Assembly: GCA_003167255.1 (NCBI GenBank)
Contig: PMTR01000038.1
Span: forward strand, 1 to 50,531
Direction of reading: 5' to 3'
DNA from: Bryobacterales bacterium
GTDB taxonomy: Bacteria > Acidobacteriota > Terriglobia > Bryobacterales > Bryobacteraceae
DNA: 50,531 nt
Each line of letters starts with the position of its first letter. Within the stretch, counting starts at the first letter, position 1. The position numbers were made by a program, and so were the translations under genes. The notes under the pieces are model-generated. The model was not told where the DNA came from and ran no database searches. It was given only the letters and a program-made list of their open reading frames with translations. Shown one piece after another: positions 16,666 to 24,881 of this stretch.

Positions 16666-19083
16666 TTACTCCCCGCACGCCCGGCGCAGCGCCTCACCCA
16701 TGGCTGCTTCCTGCTCCCCCGTCAGCTTCCTTCCCCCAACCGTGACGTAGAACACGTCGATCGCCTGGTGCGCCCGCGTGTCCGTCAGCACCACTTCGAT
16801 ATTCCCGCCCTGCGCCGAAATCGCCGACGCCAGATCGTACAGCAGCCCGGGCCGGTCCGCCGCCACAATCTCCACCAGCGTCGCCGTGCTGCCCGCTTCC
16901 CCGTCGAACCGCACCCGCGTCCCCACCCGCTGCTTGCGGCTCGGCGGCTTCGGCTTCGGCCGGTTCCGCAGCAGATCCCGCACGTCCAGTTTCCCCGCCA
17001 GCGCCCGCTCCGCCGTCGCCCGCAGCCGGTCCACTTCGGTCGGATTCAACTCCAGCGTCCGGTTCGGATCCTCAAACACCAACGTGTCCAGAACCAGTCC
17101 CCGGCGGTTGGAAAAAGCCTCCGCCCGCAGAATGTTCATGCCGAATCCCGCCAGCGTCCCCGCCAGCAACGCGAACAGCCCCATCCGGTCCCGCGCGATG
17201 GCCGTCAACTGCCACGTCGATTCCCGCCGCCGGATCTCCACCACCAGCCCGCGCCCGCGGCTCCGCTCTTCGAGCGCCACGTGCTCCGCAATCTCCTCCT
17301 CCGTATGCGTCCGCAAGTACCGCATCGGGAAGCCATCCAGCAGTTCCACCGGCGCTCCCGCAATCCGCTCCGTCTCCAGCTCGCGCGTCAGCTCGTGGTG
17401 CACCTTGAGGTACAGCCGCCACAACTGCTCCGCCCGCCAGGCTGTCATGGCCGCCGGGTTCACCGCGCTGATGTCCGCGTAAGTCACCAATGTCAGCGCC
17501 TTCAGCCGCTCCACCGTTCCCACCTGGTGCGCCACTTCCTCCATCGACCGCGGGTCCGCCAGGTCCCGCCCCCGCATCGCCGCCGAAAGCTCCAGGTGGT
17601 GGCCAATCAGGAACCGCACCGTCTCCCGGTCCGCCTCCGCCATCTTCACCCGCCGCATGGCCGCATCCGCCAGCCGCAAGGACCACGCCACGTGGCCCTC
17701 TTCCGCCTCCGCGCCGCCCGGCCGCCCCTTGCCCGCATCGTGGAACAGCAGCGCGAACAGCAGCAGCGCCGGCTGCTCCACTTCCCGCAGCAGGTCCCCG
17801 TACCCGCCATCGGCCTTCCACAGATTCGCCAGCGCCACCAGCGTGTGCTCATCCACCGTGTAGCGATGGTAGAAGTCCCGCACCACCAGGCACTCGATCG
17901 CTTCCAACTCCGGAAACAGCGCCGTCAGCACGCCCGTCTCGTGCATCCACCGCACCGCCGTCGGCGCGTGCTGCGTCGAAAAGATCCGCTTCAACGCCTC
18001 CCACAGCGCCCGCGGCTCCGCAAAATACTCCCGCAACGCCTTCAGCCGTGCTTCCATTTGCTGCGCCGCTTCCGCCGAAGGCTTCAGCTCGTGCCGCCCC
18101 GCGAACTCGAACATTTCCAGCACCAGCTCCGGCCGCTGCTCCATCTCGTGCTGCGACCGGAAATGCACTCGCTCCCGATGCACCGCGAAATCCCCGTTCG
18201 AAAGGCGCGTCCGCCAGTCGCGGAATTGCGCGAACAGCCCGCTCGATTGCGCTTCCGCATTCTCCAGCCTCCCCGCCGCCGCCCGGTAAACCGCCCGCGC
18301 CTGCCGGTAGTACTCCCGCATCCACGCCGCCGCATCGCTATCGCCTATGGCGTCCTGCGCCTCGAACGTCAGCCGGTTGTTGTCCCGCCCCGCTTGCTGA
18401 TGCAGAAACCACCGCAGCCGCGCCAGAAACCGGAAGGCCTGCTGCAGCTCCGCCGTCGCCTCCGGCTGCGCCACCCGCGCCCCGTCGGCTTCCCGCAGTT
18501 GCTCCATCCAGTGGACGAATTGATAGTCACGCAGCCCGCCTGGCGTTTCTTTGACGTTCGGCTCCAGATGGTAGAAAGTCCCGGCGTACTTGGCATGCCG
18601 CTCGCGCGTCAGCCGCGCCAGGTTCCGCATCAGATCGTCGCGATGGTTCTCGACGAACCGCGGAAACTTCTGCCCCAACCCCGCATACAGCGCCCGGTCC
18701 CCTGCCAGGAACCGCTGATCCAGCAGGCTGATATTCAGCTCCGCATTGCGGTCGTGGACTTCCAGACATTCCGCCGGCGTCCGCACCTGCTGGCTCACCC
18801 GCATCCCGCCGTCCCATAGGCGTTGCAGAAACTCCGAGATGGCCTGCTGCTGCTCCGCGCCCACCCGATCTCCCTCGCACAGCAGCAGCAGGTCCACATC
18901 CGAAAACGGAAAAAGCTGGCGCCGGCCGTATCCCCCTACCGCCACAAGCGCCAGCCCGGCCGGGATCGCCGGAAACAGAAGCCCCTCCGCCGCTTCCGTG
19001 ACCGCACGGTCCACCCGGCCCGCCCGTTCCGCCAGCGAGATCAACGCATCCTCCAGCAAGACTCGCTCAGCCGTACCCATCAT
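16666..19083 (-). CDS. glnD: [Protein-PII] uridylyltransferase / uridylyl-removing enzyme
   Basis: Protein of 805 residues, slightly shorter than the enterobacterial enzyme. It has a nucleotidyltransferase domain with VGGYGRRQLFPFSDVDLLLL near residues 45-65, a GlnD-specific helical part (PNVKETPGGLRDYQ), an HD domain around residues 390-520 (HTLVALANL, LLFHDAGKG) and two C-terminal ACT domains (TAIARDRMGLFALLAGTLAG and EIVAADRPGLLYDLASAIS). It modifies PII in response to glutamine. It lies 15 bases after glnB on the same strand, so the target and its modifying enzyme form an operon. Two adjacent ATG codons could serve as start. Confidence 0.95.
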   Translation of the reverse strand: MMGTAERVLLEDALISLAERAGRVDRAVTEAAEGLLFPAIPAGLALVAVGGYGRRQLFPFSDVDLLLLCEGDRVGAEQQQAISEFLQRLWDGGMRVSQQVRTPAECLEVHDRNAELNISLLDQRFLAGDRALYAGLGQKFPRFVENHRDDLMRNLARLTRERHAKYAGTFYHLEPNVKETPGGLRDYQFVHWMEQLREADGARVAQPEATAELQQAFRFLARLRWFLHQQAGRDNNRLTFEAQDAIGDSDAAAWMREYYRQARAVYRAAAGRLENAEAQSSGLFAQFRDWRTRLSNGDFAVHRERVHFRSQHEMEQRPELVLEMFEFAGRHELKPSAEAAQQMEARLKALREYFAEPRALWEALKRIFSTQHAPTAVRWMHETGVLTALFPELEAIECLVVRDFYHRYTVDEHTLVALANLWKADGGYGDLLREVEQPALLLFALLFHDAGKGRPGGAEAEEGHVAWSLRLADAAMRRVKMAEADRETVRFLIGHHLELSAAMRGRDLADPRSMEEVAHQVGTVERLKALTLVTYADISAVNPAAMTAWRAEQLWRLYLKVHHELTRELETERIAGAPVELLDGFPMRYLRTHTEEEIAEHVALEERSRGRGLVVEIRRRESTWQLTAIARDRMGLFALLAGTLAGFGMNILRAEAFSNRRGLVLDTLVFEDPNRTLELNPTEVDRLRATAERALAGKLDVRDLLRNRPKPKPPSRKQRVGTRVRFDGEAGSTATLVEIVAADRPGLLYDLASAISAQGGNIEVVLTDTRAHQAIDVFYVTVGGRKLTGEQEAAMGEALRRACGE

Positions 19084-19098
19084 CCTCCCGTGCCGCCG

Positions 19099-19437
19099 CT
19101 ACAGCGCCGCGTCGCCGCGGTCGTCGTTGCGGATCCGCACCGCTTCCACCACCTCGTACACGAAGATCTTCCCGTCCCCGATCTTCCCCGAACGCGCCGC
19201 CGCCGCCACCGCCCGAATCACTTCATCCGCCAACCCCGAAGGCACCACCATTTCAAGCTTGATCTTCGGCAGCAGGTCCACGTTGTACTCTTGTCCCCGG
19301 TACACTTCCTTGTGTCCCTTCTGCCGGCCGTGCCCGCGCACTTCCGTGATCGTCATCCCATCCACGCCCAGGGCCTCCAGCGCAGTCTTCACTTCATCCA
19401 GCTTGAACGGTTGAATAATGGCTTCAATCTTCTTCAT
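19099..19437 (-). CDS. glnB: Nitrogen regulatory protein PII
   Basis: Protein of 112 residues, the canonical PII length. It begins MKKIEAIIQPFKLDEVK, carries the T-loop with the uridylylation site Tyr51 (EVYRGQEYNVD), the B-loop (AAARSGKIGDGKIFV) and the C-loop end (AVRIRNDDRGDAAL). PII binds ATP, ADP and 2-oxoglutarate and relays nitrogen status to enzymes, transporters and regulators. The start at 19437 fits the family; longer upstream reading is not needed. It is followed by glnD, which should uridylylate Tyr51. No ammonium transporter gene is adjacent. GlnB and GlnK cannot be told apart from sequence alone here. Confidence 0.95.
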   Translation of the reverse strand: MKKIEAIIQPFKLDEVKTALEALGVDGMTITEVRGHGRQKGHKEVYRGQEYNVDLLPKIKLEMVVPSGLADEVIRAVAAAARSGKIGDGKIFVYEVVEAVRIRNDDRGDAAL

Positions 19438-19502
19438 GAAGTCTCCCGGCCCTGTCCCGATCCCGAGCACCAACGCCGCTGCTCCGCCAGATTTCGTGGT
19501 CC

Positions 19503-19524
19503 GCTCCCACAACCAGGTGGGAGC
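19503..19524. promoter_or_regulatory. Hairpin or operator dyad upstream of glnB
   Basis: An exact eight-base inverted repeat, GCTCCCAC and GTGGGAGC with a six-base loop (AACCAG), sits 66-87 bases upstream of the glnB start on the minus strand. It could be a regulator site or a leader hairpin. No clear sigma-54 promoter is visible in this gap. Confidence 0.45.
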
Positions 19525-19709
19525 AGACGGGAGAGGTAGGTTCGTAAACCCTTATGAGGTTGTCATTGGGCTGTTTGGCCCATTGTCTAACACTGCCGCC
19601 CCGTCCCCAAGATGGAACTTTCTATAGGCGGCATCGGATTTCCTTATTGCGACTAACTTAACCAGCCCAGCGGTCATCACCCCGGCGGCTGAGGCTCGCA
19701 GCAGTGAGC
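19525..19709. other. Non-coding gap upstream of glnB and left of the cassette
   Basis: No gene is seen. The stretch must contain the glnB promoter on the minus strand. Its right end holds a GAGGCTC/GAGCCTC hairpin (19691-19712) that runs into the left cassette repeat. Confidence 0.5.
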
Positions 19710-19790
19710 CTCCGATTGGAGTACTCCCTACGCTAGGATTCTGTCAATTGGCCGGCATTTGCGTAGAGCTCACTTATGTGTCGCGCACCC
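19710..19790. repeat. ~81-bp direct repeat, left copy flanking the three-gene cassette
   Basis: This segment and 24588-24670 share CTCCGATTGGAGTACTCC, then CTACGCTAGGATTCT, TCAATTGGCCGGCATTTGCG and CTTATGTGTCGCGCACCC in the same order. They differ by only a handful of substitutions and a two-base indel. Left of it lies a seven-pair hairpin (19691-19712). Confidence 0.85.
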
Positions 19791-19820
19791 AATTGAAATA
19801 ATTCTAATTGAAATAATTCT
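19791..19820. repeat. Tandem 15-bp duplication in the leader of the cassette
   Basis: The unit AATTGAAATAATTCT occurs twice back to back. It is AT-rich, absent from the right flank, and lies 143 bases before the chosen start of the first cassette gene. It may contribute to a promoter. Confidence 0.7.
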
Positions 19821-19963
19821 ATTGCAGCGAGCCACTGTCTATGATATCGTTAGACCCTGTTTCAGGCTTTAGCCGGAGGAGCTCGACAAACGCCGGACGC
19901 TGCGATATGTTCGGGGATTCCGGTCCTCACCCCGCAGCCGCAGCGAATGCTGGAGGTCACGAA

Positions 19964-22288
19964 ATGCCGGGTTGGTATATCCATATAGATGTTGCCAGGA
20001 AGGCGCTCGCCAGCCTTCGGCATAACGCTCTGGCCGCCGAAACCTTCGCCTCGGGCGGTCCGGATGCAGTAGAGGTGAGCGCTGTCGCTCTCGCCAATCC
20101 CACGTATGTCGCGCTGGGTGCAATCGGTCCCGACATTTTCTTTCTCCTGCCGGATTTCAAACCTCCAGTCGGCAACATGTTATGGAAGCTGGCAACCGTC
20201 ATCCGCGACTTATTCACCGCATGGGACGATACCTTTCTTGGACCATACGAATCGGCGATGGGGCCGATTGGCGACAACCTGACCGATGAGGAGAATGCGA
20301 TCACCGGCGGTCTTCAGAACACCATCAGCACGATTTCTTCGGAGGCGACGAAGCTTCTGGAGGACTTCGTCCTCAAGCTGATTCTTCAGCAATACGACTT
20401 TTTCGGATTACTGTCGAGTGGGGTGCCAGCCGGATTCGACGAACAGACTTTCTTTTGGAGCGACATATTCCATTACCGGGAGACCTACCGGTTTGGGGCG
20501 GAGCTATGGAAGCGTGCCGGCGCTGAGTCCGATCCTGTGTTGCGCGGACGCTTCCGGGCGTTCGCTCTCGGCTGGATGTCGCACCTCGCGACCGACGTCA
20601 CGGGCCATTCATTCGTCAATGAGAAGGCCGGCGGGCCGTACCGGCTCCACTGGCAGCGGCATCATCTTGTCGAAAACCACATGGACGCGTTGGTCTATGA
20701 CACAGACCACGGCGCCCAGTCCATCTACCAGCAAATGTCGAATTCGGCGCTCCACCTCTGGCTTGCGTTCAACCCCGACGGAAGTTCGCGGGTCAACCTG
20801 TTCCACCCGGAGCCAAACCCTTTTTACCCCGACGGAGACAGCAGCGCCGACATCGTCGGGCGCCACGCGGTTTGGGACGTTGACTCCGACTTGCCCGATG
20901 AACTCGCCCAATTCATTGCAGACGCGCTGAAGGCGGTCTTTACGCCGTCGCTGTCCGCGCCCGCCACCGGAATGGTGGCGTGCTGTCCCACCATCATCAG
21001 TACGCTCGATAACCGCGTGCCGATCGCGACCGGCGGGTACGCCGAGAAAGACGACATCATCGGGGCTTACTGGTGGCTTTACAAATATGTGAAGTGGACC
21101 ACCACCGACTATTACCAAATCCGGCGTCCCGATCCTCCGCCCGTTGTGGTCATCCCCTCGTTCCCGTCGACTCCCGGGTCGGGCGACTCCGATCCCGGAC
21201 CGGGTGCAAGTAATAACAATGGCTTCTGGCAAAACGCGCTCGACTTTCTGCTTTCGCTGTTCGCCTGGGTAGCGTGGCTTGGTGAAGTCATCGTCTGGCC
21301 CGCGGCGGTAATCGCCGGAATCGTCGGCGGTGTCGTCACCTACCCGCTACGCTGGGCGCTTTACGAAGCCATCGAACTCCCTCTCTACAATGCCTGGCTT
21401 GGGATCCACACCTATCTGGCGATGACAGGCTATGTTATGCCGATGCCCGGCGAGCTCAATGCGGGGTTGAATACGCTTGGAGTGAGTATTGGTGACAACT
21501 GGTCCGCAACGGTTGTGGCGCTCGGCGACCCCGATGGCGGTTTGACTCCCGCAACCATATCGGATCCATCCGGCCAGCCCAAAACCGGTTTCCCCAAGGA
21601 CGTCGTGCTCGATCCACCGAACTTCATCACCAGCATCTTCGCTCAACTCTTCCACATCGGGTCTCCGGCGGTGAACGGTGAATTCCCGAGCGAGTTCACG
21701 CGGCCGTGGCGCTGGCCCGATACCGACAACCAGGGCGACCCGGTTAATATCGAGCACCCGCAGAATGCCGCGGGAGCATTTACCGCCGGACAGAATTCGA
21801 CCGCGCTGTTCGGATCGTCGCCCGGGTCACCGGAGGCCCGAAAGCGATTCGAAGAGGCCCAAAATGAAGCCCAGACCATTCGCGCCGCAATCGACCTTCT
21901 GCCGCAGGGAAAACATCTGGGCGACCCGATGGACTACACCGCCTGGGTGGTCGCGAATTTGACCCGCGATGGAATCGACCCTTCGCAGATCGTTAACTTC
22001 AACCTGGATTCCGACCGCGGCTATGGTTACCTGACATGGGACTGGGTTCGCGACCCGGAGCTGAACGCGATGCCCAGCGGTTTCAAAGGCAATGGCGATC
22101 CCTCCGCCGGGAACGCACCGACGAATATTTCGCAGCACGTTTATCCTGCGCCGGTCCGGCCGGGTTACGGCTGGAGCACCAGCGAGCAGATCGCAAGCGG
22201 GGGGCAGACGCCCATCGCAGGCTTCGATCCGGGTGACCCCGCCGCGGGTGTCCGCATCCGCTACATCGATAAGGAAGGGAAATTCTAG
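19964..22288 (+). CDS. Zinc-dependent phospholipase C-like protein, large, with membrane-like segment
   Basis: Protein of 774 residues. The N-terminal ~300 residues look like the zinc-dependent phospholipase C family (PF00882): an extreme N-terminal WYIHIDVA (Trp4, His7), GAIGPDIFFLLPD near residue 54, GWMSHLATDVTGHSF near residue 203 and HWQRHHLVENHMD near 230. These supply the Trp, His and Asp ligands typical of the family. Residues about 420-490 are strongly hydrophobic (LSLFAWVAWLGEVIVW, VIAGIVGGVVTY). The rest is unrecognised. The ATG at 19964 is preferred because GGAGGT lies six bases upstream; an ATG at 19841 is in frame but lacks a site. No signal peptide is evident. Its stop overlaps the GTG of the next gene (TAGTG). 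Confidence 0.65.
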   Translation: MPGWYIHIDVARKALASLRHNALAAETFASGGPDAVEVSAVALANPTYVALGAIGPDIFFLLPDFKPPVGNMLWKLATVIRDLFTAWDDTFLGPYESAMGPIGDNLTDEENAITGGLQNTISTISSEATKLLEDFVLKLILQQYDFFGLLSSGVPAGFDEQTFFWSDIFHYRETYRFGAELWKRAGAESDPVLRGRFRAFALGWMSHLATDVTGHSFVNEKAGGPYRLHWQRHHLVENHMDALVYDTDHGAQSIYQQMSNSALHLWLAFNPDGSSRVNLFHPEPNPFYPDGDSSADIVGRHAVWDVDSDLPDELAQFIADALKAVFTPSLSAPATGMVACCPTIISTLDNRVPIATGGYAEKDDIIGAYWWLYKYVKWTTTDYYQIRRPDPPPVVVIPSFPSTPGSGDSDPGPGASNNNGFWQNALDFLLSLFAWVAWLGEVIVWPAAVIAGIVGGVVTYPLRWALYEAIELPLYNAWLGIHTYLAMTGYVMPMPGELNAGLNTLGVSIGDNWSATVVALGDPDGGLTPATISDPSGQPKTGFPKDVVLDPPNFITSIFAQLFHIGSPAVNGEFPSEFTRPWRWPDTDNQGDPVNIEHPQNAAGAFTAGQNSTALFGSSPGSPEARKRFEEAQNEAQTIRAAIDLLPQGKHLGDPMDYTAWVVANLTRDGIDPSQIVNFNLDSDRGYGYLTWDWVRDPELNAMPSGFKGNGDPSAGNAPTNISQHVYPAPVRPGYGWSTSEQIASGGQTPIAGFDPGDPAAGVRIRYIDKEGKF

Positions 22289-23454
22289 TGAGCGACCAGG
22301 CCCCGCCACCTCAGACCCCGCCATCCTGGTTCAAGAGCCAGGAAACCAATTCGGACCCGGGCGACACCGAAAAGCGGCGCGCGCAACTGCTTGCCGAAAT
22401 GCCGACGCTGCTCGAGCGCCAAAAGGACCGCGGTCGTGCCGAGAAGTTCCAGCCTTATTTGTTGGTACGCTCGGTGCTCGGCGATCGAGGCGATCGCCCA
22501 ATTAACGTGCCGTTCTGGGAGAGCCCGGACATTTGGACGGCGCCCGGCGCTCCTGCCAGTTCGCCGGCTGTTCCACCCAGTCATGGCGGAACGACGGTGG
22601 TCGGACAGCCAGCCACCATCTACGCCCATGTCTGGAACCTCGGCTTTGCACCGCTGGCGGGAGTCGCAATTGAATTCTACGTGTTCGACCCGTCGCTCGG
22701 GATCGATGGCGCTCACGCGGGACCCCCGATAGGAGTCGCCCGATGCGAGCTTTCCGGGCGCGGCATGGCCGGATCGCACCAGTTGGTGAAATGCCCCAAT
22801 GCATGGGTGCCCGTGATGGAAAACGGCGGTCACGAATGTCTGGTTGTGCGGGTTTCGGGGATCGGCGATCCCGTCGGCGGCAATCCGTGGAGCCCCTGGC
22901 TCAATCGCCATGTCGGACAGCGCAACGTATCGGTAGTGGCTCCGGGTACGCAGGCACACAAGCTGATTGCACAACTGGATAGAACCCGGCTGGAAGGGCA
23001 TTACCTGCAACTGATTCAGGTGGGGCCAAAGGAGGGTGGACTTGCTGCGCGCCTGGTTGCCCCCGGTCTAAAGGTGGCGCCGCAACTGGAGACGCATCTG
23101 CTGGGCGAAATGACCGCACTGGGCGGCGTGGTTTTGTCACAGCGTGGAACCGTGCCCGCCGGAATGTTTGCACCGGTGCATGCGATGGCACATGGCGTGA
23201 CCTGGGCGGTTCCTTCCGTGCGTGAGCACGGTGGTGTCGCGGTCCTCGACCCTGTCCGAATCCTCCGCGACCTGGATCCGCGCGACCGCGAGCACGCCAA
23301 CGCCGTGCATCTCGCCGACCTCCTCGGCGCGGTCGACCGGCTGCATGGTGGTGAACGTTTGGGCGCGCCGCCTCACGGCGAGGCCTACGTGCTTAGAATG
23401 GCGACCTACCAGGGTGACCAGCTTGTTGGCGGTTATACCCTTGTGATCGGATAG
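22288..23454 (+). CDS. Unknown protein, possible CARDB-like beta domain, cassette middle gene
   Basis: Protein of 388 residues, GTG start overlapping the phospholipase-like stop and preceded by AAGGAAGGG. It opens with a Pro-rich low-complexity segment. Residues about 100-200 (ATIYAHVWNLGFAPLAGV, EFYVFDPSLG) resemble the 'NxGxxPxxGVxVxFY' pattern of CARDB or similar Ig-like adhesion folds. The C-terminal half (VGPKEGGLAARLVAPGL, THLLGEMTALGGVVLS) matches nothing I recognise. No signal peptide or transmembrane helix is seen. Tight overlap with both neighbours implies a joint function with the phospholipase-like protein and the GTPase. Confidence 0.55.
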   Translation: MSDQAPPPQTPPSWFKSQETNSDPGDTEKRRAQLLAEMPTLLERQKDRGRAEKFQPYLLVRSVLGDRGDRPINVPFWESPDIWTAPGAPASSPAVPPSHGGTTVVGQPATIYAHVWNLGFAPLAGVAIEFYVFDPSLGIDGAHAGPPIGVARCELSGRGMAGSHQLVKCPNAWVPVMENGGHECLVVRVSGIGDPVGGNPWSPWLNRHVGQRNVSVVAPGTQAHKLIAQLDRTRLEGHYLQLIQVGPKEGGLAARLVAPGLKVAPQLETHLLGEMTALGGVVLSQRGTVPAGMFAPVHAMAHGVTWAVPSVREHGGVAVLDPVRILRDLDPRDREHANAVHLADLLGAVDRLHGGERLGAPPHGEAYVLRMATYQGDQLVGGYTLVIG

Positions 23455-23456
23455 TA

Positions 23457-24395
23457 GTGAACGATCCACTCGGCCGGATTCCGGTGACGATTGTCACGGG
23501 CTTCCTCGGCAGCGGCAAGACGACTCTCCTCAACCACCTCCTGACCACAGGCGCGCCGGGGCGCGTTGCGGCGCTGGTGAACGATTTCGGGGCGATCGAC
23601 ATAGACGCCGCGCTGGTCGCCTCCGTCACCGACGAAGTCATCCAACTGGCCAACGGTTGTATCTGCTGCACGATCAATAGCGACCTTTACGCTGCCGCGG
23701 TGCGTGTTCTGGAATTGGTCCCGCGGATCGATCGAATCGTCGTCGAGACAACCGGGCTCGCCGATCCACTGCCGGTAGGACTGACGTTCCTGGAGACCGA
23801 CCTGCGCGCACGGACTGTGCTGGACGCTGTCGTCACCGTCGTCGACAGCGCCAATTTCGCGCTGGATCTGTTTAAGGCCGATGCCGCGATGGCGCAGATC
23901 GTGCACGGCGACATTATCGTGCTCAACAAAGTGGACCTGGTCGCCGAATCGGCCGTCGCCTCGATAGAGGCGCGGATCGGCATGTTGAAACCCAAAGCTC
24001 GAACGCTGCGAGCCGTGCGCGGACGTGTGCCTGCCAGCATCCTGCTCGATCAGCCCGGCGGCGCCGTCGCACTCGACCCGACCCGTGCAAAGGCACATCG
24101 GCACGGACCCGGCGATGACGGATTTCAAGCCTTCGCGTTCGAGTTTCCGGCATCCCTGTCGGCGTCGCGGTTCCAGGCGTGGCTCGACCGCGCGCTGCCC
24201 GAGGGAGTCTTTCGTGCCAAGGGACTTGTGTGGTTCGATGCGCGGCCGGAGTCGTTTGTATTTCAGCTCTGCGGTGGCCGTGCCTCGTTCGACCGCTTCG
24301 ATCGCCAGGTCCACACGACCCGGCTGGTCTTTATTGGCCGTAATCTGGAAGCTGCGGCTCTCGAGCGCGATTTGCGCTGGTGTCTCATAAGGTAG
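23457..24395 (+). CDS. COG0523 (CobW/ZNG1-type) GTPase, putative zinc metallochaperone
   Basis: Protein of 312 residues with a P-loop GFLGSGKT at 15-22, the metal-binding CxCC motif (GCICCT, Cys68-Cys71), VVETTG (Walker B region) near residue 95 and a guanine-specifying NKVDL. The C-terminal CobW_C domain is recognisable from FRAKGLVWFDARPE. Family members insert zinc or another metal into client proteins using GTP. The GTG start lies two bases after the previous stop. Being third in an operon headed by a zinc-dependent phospholipase C-like gene suggests that protein as client; that link is inference. A histidine-rich loop (KAHRHGPGDD) may add metal binding. Confidence 0.85.
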   Translation: MNDPLGRIPVTIVTGFLGSGKTTLLNHLLTTGAPGRVAALVNDFGAIDIDAALVASVTDEVIQLANGCICCTINSDLYAAAVRVLELVPRIDRIVVETTGLADPLPVGLTFLETDLRARTVLDAVVTVVDSANFALDLFKADAAMAQIVHGDIIVLNKVDLVAESAVASIEARIGMLKPKARTLRAVRGRVPASILLDQPGGAVALDPTRAKAHRHGPGDDGFQAFAFEFPASLSASRFQAWLDRALPEGVFRAKGLVWFDARPESFVFQLCGGRASFDRFDRQVHTTRLVFIGRNLEAAALERDLRWCLIR

Positions 24396-24512
24396 GCTCC
24401 TGATCGAGCGTCCGCTGTGCCGATTTGCGCCGGCGGTGAAAGCCTTAAGCTTCTCGCCCCACCTCGATTCGAATCGCGGGCGCACGACATAGAAGTGGAC
24501 GAGAAGGAAGCC
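24396..24512. other. Spacer between the GTPase gene and the perfect inverted repeat
   Basis: No gene, RNA or clear terminator is seen here. Confidence 0.4.
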
Positions 24513-24597
24513 CCAATCGGAGCCGCGACCGTAAGGGAGCGTTGCTGGCGTTGCCCATAGACCTATAACGCTCCCTTACGGTCGCGGCTCCGATTGG
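24513..24597. repeat. Perfect 31-bp inverted repeat at the right cassette boundary
   Basis: Arms 24513-24543 and 24567-24597 are exact reverse complements around a 23-base loop, and contain the AGCCGCGACCGTAAGGGAGC core also present at 12251-12279. The last ten bases of the right arm coincide with the start of the right direct repeat, so the two elements are fused. Confidence 0.9.
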
Positions 24598-24670
24598 AGT
24601 ACTCCCTACGCTAGGATTCTCTCAATTGGCCGGCATTTGCGTAAAGCTCTCGCTTATGTGTCGCGCACCC
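24588..24670. repeat. ~83-bp direct repeat, right copy flanking the three-gene cassette
   Basis: Counterpart of 19710-19790; the two copies are 4,878 bases apart. The sequence between them carries exactly the three overlapping cassette genes. After the copy the sequence diverges at once. Confidence 0.85.
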
Positions 24671-24799
24671 TCGAATCGCCCACTGCGCCATCAGCCACGG
24701 TCTTCGGTGATACATTGGTAAGGTATTTCCGTTCCTGGATGAACTGTTTTGCGCAGAGGCTCCCAGAGCCTCCCGGTTTTCGTAAGGCACCGATTTTTA
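24671..24799. promoter_or_regulatory. Upstream region of tRNA-Val with a hairpin
   Basis: The tRNA promoter should lie here. GAGGCTC (24756-24762) and GAGCCTC (24766-24772) make a seven-pair hairpin with a three-base loop followed by CCGGTTTTCG. It could be a terminator for the cassette transcript. No reading frame of note is present. Confidence 0.4.
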
Positions 24800-24876
24800 G
24801 GGCGGTTAGCTCAGTCGGTTAGAGCGTCTGGTTTACACCCAGAAGGTCCGCGGTTCGAGCCCGCGACCGCCCACCA
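24800..24876 (+). tRNA. tRNA-Val (anticodon UAC)
   Basis: A complete 77-base cloverleaf with encoded CCA. The acceptor stem is GGGCGGT/ACCGCCC, the D arm GCTC/GAGC, and the anticodon stem TCTGG/CCAGA with loop TTTACAC (anticodon TAC at 24834-24836). The variable loop is AGGTC and the T arm CGCGG/CCGCG with TTCGAGC. The 3' half from the anticodon loop is duplicated at 26993-27041, showing that the gene is an integration site. The intact gene is the left copy. Confidence 0.97.
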
Positions 24877-24881
24877 TGGAA
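24833..24881. repeat. attL-like 49-bp direct repeat (tRNA-Val 3' half)
   Basis: Exact 49-base identity with 26993-27041. It starts inside the anticodon loop and runs five bases past the CCA end. This is the pattern left by site-specific integration at a tRNA gene. Confidence 0.9.

Noticed and set aside
16525-18819. 764-codon plus-strand frame opposite glnD
   Set aside because: It is extremely Arg/Pro-rich, matches nothing, and glnD on the other strand has complete catalytic and regulatory domains.
19438-19709. Sigma-54 promoter for glnB
   Set aside because: I looked for the -24/-12 pattern on the minus strand and found no acceptable match.
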